From: Candidatus Peribacterales bacterium
GTDB lineage: Bacteria > Patescibacteriota > Gracilibacteria > Peribacterales > Peribacteraceae
Assembly: GCA_020059985.1 (NCBI GenBank)
Contig: JAGVCI010000034.1
Span: 1 to 6,100 of the forward strand
Length of the DNA: 6,100 nucleotides
Direction: 5' to 3'
Position 1 is the first letter of the stretch, and each line of letters opens with the position of its first letter. The notes under the pieces are model-generated. The model was not told the DNA's origin. It made no database searches and saw nothing but the letters and a program-made list of their open reading frames with translations. The position numbers and the translations under genes were made by a program. Shown here in pieces: positions 1 through 5,767 of the stretch.

Positions 1-1
1 C

Positions 2-418
2 GGACAGATGGGCTACGCCTACGACGCGACGAACAAAGAGAACTACTACCGGTGGACCTCCACCAAGGGCACCATCCAGGATTACTGGACTGCAGTTCGC
101 GTTCGTATCCCGGATAACTTCGTCTCGTGGGATAACGTACGTCCGATACAATTCCGGTACCGTACTGGAAGTGCAAGCTCAGCAACAAATAAACTTTCTG
201 TTCGTATGTTGGATACCGCTGGTGCAGTCGTTGCGCTCACGGGCGCAGAGGGCCTCGCCAATACTAGCTGGACCACTGCAACTATTACGGGCCCTGCGGG
301 TGCTGGCACCTACACACCGGCTCAGTACATCACGCTCTTCATTCGCGCCGCTACGACGAGCTCGGGAAGCGCTGACGCTGGATTCTTGAACCTCAACTTC
401 GAGACATCCGCTCCATAA
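2..418 (+). CDS. C-terminal part of a secreted, beta-rich surface/structural protein (5' end outside window)
   Basis: The frame is open from the left edge to a TAA at 416-418, so about 138 C-terminal residues are visible. An ATG at 8 is the first in the window, but only seven bases precede it, so it need not be the true start. The visible part is rich in Thr, Ser, Ala, Gly and aromatic residues. It has alternating hydrophobic stretches such as VRVRIPDNF, QFRYRTG and LSVRMLDTAG, and no cysteine, transmembrane helix or catalytic motif. This suggests one beta-sandwich domain ending in LNLNFET. I recall similar C-terminal domains in large exported proteins of CPR bacteria, but that is memory rather than a search. 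The next gene, 35 bases downstream on the same strand, also encodes an exported structural protein, so a shared envelope operon is likely. The precise function is unknown. Confidence 0.7.
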   Translation, partial: GQMGYAYDATNKENYYRWTSTKGTIQDYWTAVRVRIPDNFVSWDNVRPIQFRYRTGSASSATNKLSVRMLDTAGAVVALTGAEGLANTSWTTATITGPAGAGTYTPAQYITLFIRAATTSSGSADAGFLNLNFETSAP

Positions 419-442
419 CATCGGCAGACCCTTTCGATCCGT

Positions 443-447
443 AAGGA
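443..447 (+). promoter_or_regulatory. Shine-Dalgarno site for the fibre-like protein gene
   Basis: AAGGA lies six bases before a GTG codon at 454-456 in the 35-base gap between the first two genes. It supports GTG as the start. That start also places a positively charged N-terminus and a hydrophobic signal peptide at the front of the protein. This is the clearest Shine-Dalgarno sequence in the window. Confidence 0.7.
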
Positions 448-453
448 TTTCCC

Positions 454-1998
454 GTGCTAACTCACCCTATTGTCCGCCGGCAAATCCAAAGAACACTTGC
501 AGTGGTCGCTTCCATTGCACTCTATGTGTCTCAGACGCATGCAGCTAGTTCTTGGAACCCGACCATGATCGTCAATACGGAAGGGTTTCAGATCATTGAT
601 GATGACGATACTGCGTCGAACATTGAATTACGGTTTGGTGATTCTCTCGATGAGCGTCTGCGGTGGGATCGTACCGCTTCTCAGTTTCAGCTCACCGATG
701 ATTTAGAAATTCTTGGGACAGGTTCTGGAGAAAATCTCTTTGCTACGAAGTCGATCACTGGTGCGTATCTTCATGCCTCTGCGACGTTCGGAGGAGCGGG
801 TCTCACGGACTGTGACACTGGGGCTTCGAGCAAACTCCTCTGGAGTGCGGAATCGAAAATATTTTCCTGTGGTGCGGATCAAACAGGGGCAGGCGGGTCC
901 CCGGCGGGATCGGATCTGCATGTTCAATACAACGATGGGGGATCCACATTTGGGGGAGAGGCGCAATTCAGGTACAACAAAACCACCGATACACTGAATG
1001 TGACCGGTACATCATCTGGTCGCGTCATCCATGCGCAGGACCAGCTGCGGTCTTCGGGTTCACTCATCATTGAGGGTGCGGCAGGATTTCAGGATGCTCT
1101 CACCTTTGGGGATGCGATCGGTGATGCAATCACGGCGAATGCCGGAACATGGACATTTGTGAATGACACAAACGTCGTCCTGAGCGGCGGAGTCAATGGG
1201 CTGTCGTTCGACACAAATACGCTCTCCATTGATGCGACATCGAACCGCGTGGGAATCGGTACTATCGCTCCAGATGTTGCGCTTGATGTCGTGGGCACAG
1301 TCTCGGGTTCTCTTGTCCAAGGAACGGCAGTCAACGCTCTTCAGACTCTCGAGGGGGCGAACTTGACAGATTGTGACACGGCCAATACTAGTAAACTTCT
1401 CTGGGATGCGACGACGAAGAAATTTTCCTGTGGAACGGATCAGACGGGGGCTGGAGGAGGAATGTCCCTCACTCGCATCAACGGCAACTCGGGCGCAGCC
1501 GGGGCGGATGTAACATGGCAGAACCTAACCGCAAACTCCGCTACGTGCAATACGACGGCTCTGTGCGCATCCGTCATGACAACGACCACTGTGGGTGCAG
1601 GTACATGGAAATTCAAGTACACATTGATTTACCAGACGGCGGCAACCACGACAGGTATTGGTTTCGGTATTAATCACACGGGTACGGTCGGTGAGTTTCA
1701 GGCGATGTGGTATCACCCGACGACAGGTGGTGCCGCTGCAACGGGTATCGGCGATAACGATACCGCCACTTCTGCAGGACAGTTGATGGAAGCAAAGCAC
1801 GATAATGGACTCAATGCTGTTATTGGATCCGCGACAGCGGGAGTCGCAACGGCGAATGCAGACATTCTGGCAATCCTCGAAGGAATCATCGTCGTGACCG
1901 GGAGTGGCAACATGGAGCTAAAGCTTGCGTCGGAAGTCGCTTCGAGCAACGTCTTGATCAAGGCAGACTCCTCACTGGAGTTGATGAAGATTGAATGA
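454..1998 (+). CDS. Exported phage-tail-fibre-like surface protein with two paired-cysteine repeats
   Basis: This 514-residue protein starts at GTG and has a good Shine-Dalgarno site. Residues 1-30 look like a signal peptide: basic HPIVRRQIQR, then a hydrophobic core, with a probable cut after THA. The mature part is beta-rich and acidic, with modules typical of phage tail fibres and similar surface proteins. A QYNDGGSTFGGEAQF-type segment with NKTTDTLNV spans residues 157-183, and a VGIGTxAPxxALDVxG motif spans 266-281. Two repeats (117-148 and 304-335) carry DCDT...SKLLW...FSCG.DQTGAGG, each with two cysteines 19 residues apart (120/139 and 307/326). A third pair is Cys365/Cys371. Residues about 337-514 form a probable globular beta-sandwich tip, perhaps trimeric like fibre heads. 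No S74-type autoproteolytic chaperone is visible. The likely role is a surface appendage or adhesin; that is inference. Confidence 0.75.
   Translation: MLTHPIVRRQIQRTLAVVASIALYVSQTHAASSWNPTMIVNTEGFQIIDDDDTASNIELRFGDSLDERLRWDRTASQFQLTDDLEILGTGSGENLFATKSITGAYLHASATFGGAGLTDCDTGASSKLLWSAESKIFSCGADQTGAGGSPAGSDLHVQYNDGGSTFGGEAQFRYNKTTDTLNVTGTSSGRVIHAQDQLRSSGSLIIEGAAGFQDALTFGDAIGDAITANAGTWTFVNDTNVVLSGGVNGLSFDTNTLSIDATSNRVGIGTIAPDVALDVVGTVSGSLVQGTAVNALQTLEGANLTDCDTANTSKLLWDATTKKFSCGTDQTGAGGGMSLTRINGNSGAAGADVTWQNLTANSATCNTTALCASVMTTTTVGAGTWKFKYTLIYQTAATTTGIGFGINHTGTVGEFQAMWYHPTTGGAAATGIGDNDTATSAGQLMEAKHDNGLNAVIGSATAGVATANADILAILEGIIVVTGSGNMELKLASEVASSNVLIKADSSLELMKIE
802..897 (+). repeat. Paired-cysteine repeat, copy 1 (codons 117-148)
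   Basis: This copy encodes the segment beginning LTDCDTGASSKLLW and ending SCGADQTGAGG. It matches copy 2 at 24 of 32 amino-acid positions without gaps. Both cysteines, the SKLLW core and the DQTGAGG end are invariant. It sits just before the QYNDGG module. Confidence 0.85.
1363..1458 (+). repeat. Paired-cysteine repeat, copy 2 (codons 304-335)
   Basis: This copy encodes LTDCDTANTSKLLW through SCGTDQTGAGG, with the same 19-residue cysteine spacing as copy 1. It sits directly before the C-terminal globular domain and after the VGIGT motif. The unit therefore appears to cap each fibre module rather than form a tandem array. Confidence 0.85.
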
Positions 1999-2017
1999 GT
2001 GAGTAGTATTCGCGAGC

Positions 2018-2998
2018 TTGAGAAGTATCTCACATGTCACTCTTCTGGCTGTTGCGATTGCCGCTGCACTTGGTTTCGCTGCAGGATTCATCTTTAGGAG
2101 TCCGCAGGTATCTTTTTTTAGTGACAACCTATCCTGCGATGACACATACGGGCTGCTTAATCCAGCACTTCGTTGCAGCGATGCGCCAATTCCAAAGAAG
2201 AGGGAATATGTGGAATTCAGAACGAATCTGGAATCCTATGTTGGCGAGAAAATTTCTTCTGGAGTAGTCCGAAGGATTTCCGTCTACTTTCGTGATCTTG
2301 ATAATAATGGTCCGACTTTTGGCATAGGGGAAGATGACCTCTTTTCCCCCGCGAGCATGTTGAAATTGCCTGTCCTCTTCGCGTATTTCGCGAGGTCCGA
2401 AAGTGATCCGTCCCTTTTGAGTCGTGAGATCACTATTTCTAAAAGCGCTGAGGAACAGGATGGTCATGATCCCGCCGACTTACTACAGGCTGGCAGCACA
2501 TACACCATTGACGAATTGCTTCGTCGGATGATCATCTATTCAGATAATGAATCTCTACATCTCCTTCTCGCTTTTCTTCGACAAATGTATCCGGATGAAG
2601 ATGTCTTTGCGGATACGCTCGCTGCGATCGGCATCGCAAAGAGCGAAGGCAGCGAAGACGATTTCTTAACGGTAAAGCGAAATGCGTCGCTCTATCGCGC
2701 ATTGTACAACGCGTCTTTTTTAAGTAAGGAAATGTCTCAGCGAGCTCTTGATCTCCTTACACGCACGGCAGCTCCTGTGGGCATTCGCGAAGGTGTTCCT
2801 GAAGGAGTAATGGTAGCGCATAAGTTTGGCATTCGCGAGAGTGAAGGACAACTGCATGACTGTGGGATCGTTTACCATCCGAAGAATCACTATCTTCTCT
2901 GTATTATGACACAGGGCGAAGGCACCCCAATGCAGAGCACGATCATTGCGGATATTTCCCGTATGATCTTCGAGGAGGTATCTCAGCGTGTAGAATAA
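2018..2998 (+). CDS. Membrane-anchored serine hydrolase, class A beta-lactamase / penicillin-binding fold
   Basis: This 326-residue protein has an N-terminal signal anchor (about residues 7-26, LLAVAIAAALGFAAGFIF). The catalytic domain therefore probably acts outside the membrane. The active-site motifs occur in order: SxxK as S113-M-L-K116, SDN at 175-177, and KFG at 269-271 where many relatives have KTG. I see no clear match to the ExxLN omega-loop motif of true class A beta-lactamases. A peptidoglycan-type acyl-serine enzyme, or a non-hydrolytic relative, is more likely than drug resistance. Cysteines 40/53 and 282/295 may form disulphides. As I recall, KFG and the LHDCGIVY segment are usual in a CPR family of this type. 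The TTG start is the only standard start codon between an in-frame TGA at 2000-2002 and the hydrophobic segment, and it has only a weak Shine-Dalgarno site. The 19-base gap after the fibre gene suggests an operon and possibly coupled translation. Confidence 0.8.
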   Translation: MRSISHVTLLAVAIAAALGFAAGFIFRSPQVSFFSDNLSCDDTYGLLNPALRCSDAPIPKKREYVEFRTNLESYVGEKISSGVVRRISVYFRDLDNNGPTFGIGEDDLFSPASMLKLPVLFAYFARSESDPSLLSREITISKSAEEQDGHDPADLLQAGSTYTIDELLRRMIIYSDNESLHLLLAFLRQMYPDEDVFADTLAAIGIAKSEGSEDDFLTVKRNASLYRALYNASFLSKEMSQRALDLLTRTAAPVGIREGVPEGVMVAHKFGIRESEGQLHDCGIVYHPKNHYLLCIMTQGEGTPMQSTIIADISRMIFEEVSQRVE

Positions 2999-3038
2999 AT
3001 ACTGATGTTTTGGAGTCGTCGTGTTTCTTTCAGAGAAG

Positions 3039-3070
3039 TTGTCAATGGATCCCCAATTTCTTGGTATGAT
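3039..3070 (+). promoter_or_regulatory. Probable promoter of tRNA-Ser with extended -10
   Basis: TATGAT (3065-3070) matches the -10 consensus at five of six positions and is preceded by TGG, an extended -10 element. A TTGTCA (3039-3044) resembles a -35 box but lies 20 bases upstream, longer than the usual 17. If the last T of the -10 box is position -7, transcription would start exactly at 3077, the first base of the tRNA. This is inference from the sequence alone. Confidence 0.5.
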
Positions 3071-3076
3071 CGCAGT

Positions 3077-3166
3077 GGAGGGATGGCCGAGTGGTTGAAG
3101 GCAGCAGTCTTGAAAACTGCCAGGCCCGAAAGGGTCTCGAGGGTTCGAATCCCTCTCCCTCCGCCA
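3077..3166 (+). tRNA. tRNA-Ser (anticodon UGA), CCA encoded
   Basis: A full class II cloverleaf can be folded by eye. The acceptor GGAGGGA (3077-3083) pairs with TCCCTCC (3156-3162), followed by discriminator G3163 and an encoded CCA (3164-3166). The anticodon stem is GCAGT/ACTGC (3104-3108, 3116-3120) around the loop CTTGAAA, giving anticodon TGA at 3111-3113, which reads UCN serine codons. The long variable arm, with GGCCC (3123-3127) facing GGGTC (3132-3136) across a GAAA loop, is the hallmark of tRNA-Ser. The T arm is GAGGG-TTCGAAT-CCCTC (3139-3155). The gene lies between the serine hydrolase and the convergent transketolase gene and probably has its own promoter. No intron or flanking attachment repeat is visible. 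Confidence 0.97.
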
Positions 3167-3210
3167 TCTGGCTTCGTTGCGCTACGTCGGGATGCATGTA
3201 GTCCGCCAGA
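3167..3210. repeat. Inverted repeat between the convergent tRNA-Ser and transketolase genes
   Basis: TCTGGC (3167-3172) pairs with GCCAGA (3205-3210), and inner CTAC (3182-3185) pairs with GTAG (3198-3201). The resulting structure is bulged and lies between two genes that end towards each other. No run of T follows on either strand, so it is not a standard Rho-independent terminator. It might slow polymerase or guide 3' processing of the tRNA. The evidence is weak. Confidence 0.3.
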
Positions 3211-3216
3211 CGGGTG

Positions 3217-5535
3217 TTATTCCTTGGTGTAGACCTCTTCGAGTTTTTGCTTGAGGTCCTGATTTTTGGGCAATCTTTCCGGAGCGCACGCTCGCTCGCT
3301 CCAGATTTTCCGAAGTGATTCGAGGTATCCTTTTTCTTTGAGAATCTTCTGCACGAAGGGAAGAGCTTTCTCGCGGAAGCGCGAGTGACGGATGTTATGC
3401 ACGAGTTCATGAATGACGGTCACAAACGCGTCTTCGCCGCCCCACACTTCTACTTGTATTTCATCGAGCACGGCATCCACGATGCTCTCGGTATCGAGTC
3501 CTGCCATGAACGTGAGATCTTTCGCGGTGCCCGACGGGAAGTAGTGCGATAGTCCAAGTCGTCTAAGTGAGCAGGGGATCGCGAAGTCGGAGAGCACATC
3601 AGCAACTTGCGACGCGAGTCCTCCTTCACTGTTGTGGTCCTCGACGACGATCAAGTGACTGGTCTCGAGCGCGGCTTCGATGATCGTTGCTGCATCGAGC
3701 GGGCGCACGCAGCCGACGTTGAGGACACGCACGCTGATTTTCTCTTCGCTCTCGAGAAGCATATCGGCCGCTGCGAGTGCGTCATGCACCGTGATTCCGC
3801 TCGCGATGATCGTAGCTTTATCCGTCGTATCTCCCTTTCCACGGAGGAGGTCTGCTCTTCCGTCGAACCGATAGTCTTCGCCGTAGACAATGTCTCCTCT
3901 CGGGGTTTTCACTTGCTCGTGGCCACTGCGCGGCATGAAGACGTACACAGAAGTGTGGCCTTCGGCGATCATCTCCATCGAACGTTCAGCCATTGCCCCA
4001 GCTTGATTAGAGTCCGCGGGCATCCATACTTCGGTATTGCGCAGTGGAAGATTCAAATAATTCTGTTCTTGATGCGTCTCGCCATCTTCGCCGACCGAGA
4101 GTCCTGCGTGTGTGCAATCATGGAGGACCGCGCAGCGCGTGTGATTACAGTTGATATCAATCAAACGTGCATTCGCGCGCGCTTCGTTCGTTCCAAAAGC
4201 AGCGAAGGTATACGTCACTGGAAGCAGTCCCGTCTGTCGCATACCGGCGGCCATCATGTACATGTTCGCTTCGGCGACACCGACATTGATCACGCGGTCG
4301 GGGAATTCCTTCTGAACTTTATCGAACCCGCCGGATCCTGCGAGATCCGCATGGAGAATGTAAATGCGGTCATCTTTCGCCATCAGGTTTCGAAGGTGCA
4401 GCGCACCGAACTCTTTACGCGATGCGCCTTTCTCCACCATCATCGTACGCTTGTAGCCCTTCGGTGTTTTCCAATCGACGACGAGATCGGTCTGCGTCGG
4501 TTTTTCTTTCGTGTAACGCTTCTCCTCTTCTTTGCGGAAGGGTTCGTAGTCTGCGATAGCCTTCGCAAAATCAGGAAGAGCGGCGAGTGCTTTCTCCGCT
4601 TCCTCGCTCGAGAGGGGAGCGCCGTGGTAGTTCTTCTTGCCGCTATTCGACCCCTCTTCCATCACGGAAACGCCGTAGCCCATCGTGGTGTAGTAACAGA
4701 GGAAGATCGGTTTCCCTTTTCCGAGGAGCGCGTTCGCTTTCTCGAGCGCGGCTGTCACCTGTCCGATGTCGTTGCCGTTCTGCACTTCGATCACGTGCCA
4801 GCCAGAAGCGTGTGCGATGGAGGCAAAGTCTGCCGCAACCGTGCTCGAGGGGAGATCAGACAGTTGAATGTCGTTGAAATCTCCGTGCACCACTAAGTGA
4901 TCGAGCTCGAGATGAGATGCGAGACGGAACGCTTCTGCGACTTGTCCCTCTTGGCTGTCGCCATCAGCGAGGAGCACATCGACGACGCCGGGCTTCTTCT
5001 GGAGTTTGAGACCGAACGCCGCACCGAGTCCGTTACTCACACCTTTCCCAAGTGGTCCTGTTCCAAACGGAATATCGCCGATGCCTGCCTCCACGTGACC
5101 CGGGAGACCGCTCGGGATGCGGAAGTGCTCGATGATCGCCTCGGGACTTGCGAGTCTCTTATCGTTTCCACTGCGCCCGAAGAGCCACTGCAGTCCATAG
5201 GAGAGGAGCGAGAGGTGACCTGCACTCATCCGAAGGGGTTGATCGACGGCAGGATTGCGGATTTTCGAGAGTGCGTAGGAGAATGTAAACGATGAGAGCG
5301 GACCTCCCGGATGGCCGGAATCGTGGGCACGAGGACCACGGATAGCGAGGTGGCAGAGAATGGTATGTGCCAATGAATAGGCAGTTTGATCATCTTTCGA
5401 CAATTTCACGGCGTCCTCGGGTCCGACCCAGACACGTTCACCCGGCTTCGTCGCCGCGAGAATACGTTGACACGACATCGGGACTTCAGTGGGATCTCTG
5501 CCGATGAGCGACGACCGATCGGGCCGTGTTTTCAT
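3217..5535 (-). CDS. tkt: Transketolase (single-chain, with an unusual C-terminal tail)
   Basis: Transketolase moves two-carbon ketol units between sugar phosphates in the cytosolic non-oxidative pentose phosphate pathway, using thiamine diphosphate and a divalent metal. At 772 residues it is longer than the usual 620-680. The cofactor domain shows SGHPGG (His75), SAGH (His107), LPGH (His147), the metal-site segment ADGDSQEG (Asp191) and DFNDIQ (Asn221, Ile223). The pyrimidine domain shows VAEAN (catalytic Glu422) and HAGLSVGEDGETHQ (His476, Asp484, His488), with a probable phosphate-binding Arg536. The HAGLSVGEDG wording recalls two-subunit split transketolases, joined here in one chain through a charged linker (about 300-370). 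The family fold seems to end near 697. The remaining 76 residues contain HELVH and a helical, charged end. The start chosen is the first ATG; Met20 is an alternative. The gene appears to be transcribed alone. Confidence 0.93.
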   Translation of the reverse strand: MKTRPDRSSLIGRDPTEVPMSCQRILAATKPGERVWVGPEDAVKLSKDDQTAYSLAHTILCHLAIRGPRAHDSGHPGGPLSSFTFSYALSKIRNPAVDQPLRMSAGHLSLLSYGLQWLFGRSGNDKRLASPEAIIEHFRIPSGLPGHVEAGIGDIPFGTGPLGKGVSNGLGAAFGLKLQKKPGVVDVLLADGDSQEGQVAEAFRLASHLELDHLVVHGDFNDIQLSDLPSSTVAADFASIAHASGWHVIEVQNGNDIGQVTAALEKANALLGKGKPIFLCYYTTMGYGVSVMEEGSNSGKKNYHGAPLSSEEAEKALAALPDFAKAIADYEPFRKEEEKRYTKEKPTQTDLVVDWKTPKGYKRTMMVEKGASRKEFGALHLRNLMAKDDRIYILHADLAGSGGFDKVQKEFPDRVINVGVAEANMYMMAAGMRQTGLLPVTYTFAAFGTNEARANARLIDINCNHTRCAVLHDCTHAGLSVGEDGETHQEQNYLNLPLRNTEVWMPADSNQAGAMAERSMEMIAEGHTSVYVFMPRSGHEQVKTPRGDIVYGEDYRFDGRADLLRGKGDTTDKATIIASGITVHDALAAADMLLESEEKISVRVLNVGCVRPLDAATIIEAALETSHLIVVEDHNSEGGLASQVADVLSDFAIPCSLRRLGLSHYFPSGTAKDLTFMAGLDTESIVDAVLDEIQVEVWGGEDAFVTVIHELVHNIRHSRFREKALPFVQKILKEKGYLESLRKIWSERACAPERLPKNQDLKQKLEEVYTKE

Positions 5536-5542
5536 GGGTCGG

Positions 5543-5571
5543 AGTGTAGATTGGGGTACTCGTCCGGTAAA
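5543..5571 (-). promoter_or_regulatory. Candidate promoter for transketolase, nearly leaderless
   Basis: Read on the minus strand, TTTACC (5566-5571) and TACACT (5543-5548) each match the -35 and -10 consensus at four of six positions and are separated by an ideal 17 bases. The predicted start of transcription is 5536, one base before the ATG at 5535. No Shine-Dalgarno sequence precedes this ATG, which fits a leaderless message. This is a by-eye prediction. Confidence 0.35.
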
Positions 5572-5619
5572 GCTGAGAAAAATCAGAATGGGTTTTCAAA
5601 GTCATGCAAGTGGTCATCG

Positions 5620-5648
5620 TTGACCGATTTTCGGGCGCTCATTAGCTT
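5620..5648 (+). promoter_or_regulatory. Candidate promoter for the small membrane peptide gene and csaA
   Basis: TTGACC (5620-5625) matches the -35 consensus at five of six positions. After 17 bases comes TAGCTT (5643-5648), a poor -10 with three of six matches. It would start transcription near 5655, only a few bases before the ATG at 5660. It lies in the divergent 124-base gap, just beyond the transketolase promoter candidate. Confidence 0.3.
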
Positions 5649-5659
5649 GCTCGCCTCCC

Positions 5660-5758
5660 ATGCGATCCTCGAATAGTCACCCTCATGCGAAGGCGCATCT
5701 CATCGGCGTGAACGTTCTCGGAATCGTCCTCGTGAGCCTGTTCATGTTAGCGCTCTAA
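5660..5758 (+). CDS. Possible 32-residue single-helix membrane peptide
   Basis: An ATG at 5660 opens a 32-codon frame ending in TAA at 5756-5758. The N-terminal 13 residues (MRSSNSHPHAKAH) are polar and slightly basic. Residues 14-32 (LIGVNVLGIVLVSLFMLAL) are a 19-residue stretch without charge, long enough for one membrane helix that reaches the C-terminus. The stop lies 9 bases before the csaA ATG, so the two could be co-transcribed. There is no clear Shine-Dalgarno site and I recognise no family. It could equally be a chance frame in the csaA leader. The abrupt change from polar to hydrophobic, ending exactly before csaA, is why it is listed. Confidence 0.4.
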   Translation: MRSSNSHPHAKAHLIGVNVLGIVLVSLFMLAL

Positions 5759-5763
5759 GCGCT
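5749..5763 (+). promoter_or_regulatory. Small hairpin directly upstream of csaA
   Basis: AGCGCT (5749-5754) and AGCGCT (5758-5763) are self-complementary copies separated by CTA. In RNA they could form a six-pair stem whose end lies four bases before the csaA ATG. The stem covers the stop of the small upstream frame, so it could affect ribosome access to csaA. No Shine-Dalgarno site is visible here. A chance occurrence is possible. Confidence 0.25.
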
Positions 5764-5767
5764 CCTC

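Noticed and set aside
8..10. ATG at position 8 as a true gene start
   Set aside because: The frame is already open to the window edge, too little upstream sequence is visible to judge it, and the protein begins in the middle of what looks like a domain.
1996..1998. TGA read as glycine or tryptophan (recoded genetic code, as in some CPR phyla)
   Set aside because: Reading through this TGA gives about 35 residues of implausible Cys-rich sequence before the next stop. The other genes have family-like lengths under the standard code.
2034..2267. ATG-started frame inside the serine hydrolase gene
   Set aside because: It is out of frame with the hydrolase, whose SxxK, SDN and KFG motifs and signal anchor require the TTG frame. 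It ends early and has no domain.
2018..2998. Antibiotic-resistance beta-lactamase
   Set aside because: The fold matches, but the deacylation glutamate motif is not evident and the third motif is KFG, so a resistance function is not supported.
3167..3216. Rho-independent terminator between tRNA-Ser and transketolase
   Set aside because: The inverted repeat has a long, bulged loop and no T tract on either strand.
3005..3232. Short plus-strand frame covering the tRNA region
   Set aside because: It spans the tRNA-Ser gene, whose cloverleaf explains the sequence fully.
3042..3410. Minus-strand frame of 122 codons across the tRNA and the transketolase 3' end
   Set aside because: It overlaps both the tRNA and the well-supported transketolase tail in another frame. 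It contains a translated tRNA stretch (GEGFEPSRPF), a common false protein signature.
3607..4896. Long open frame of 429 codons on the plus strand opposite transketolase
   Set aside because: It lies entirely inside a gene with strong motif support. Its protein has no recognisable domain and a shadow-like composition rich in Arg, His, Cys and Val.
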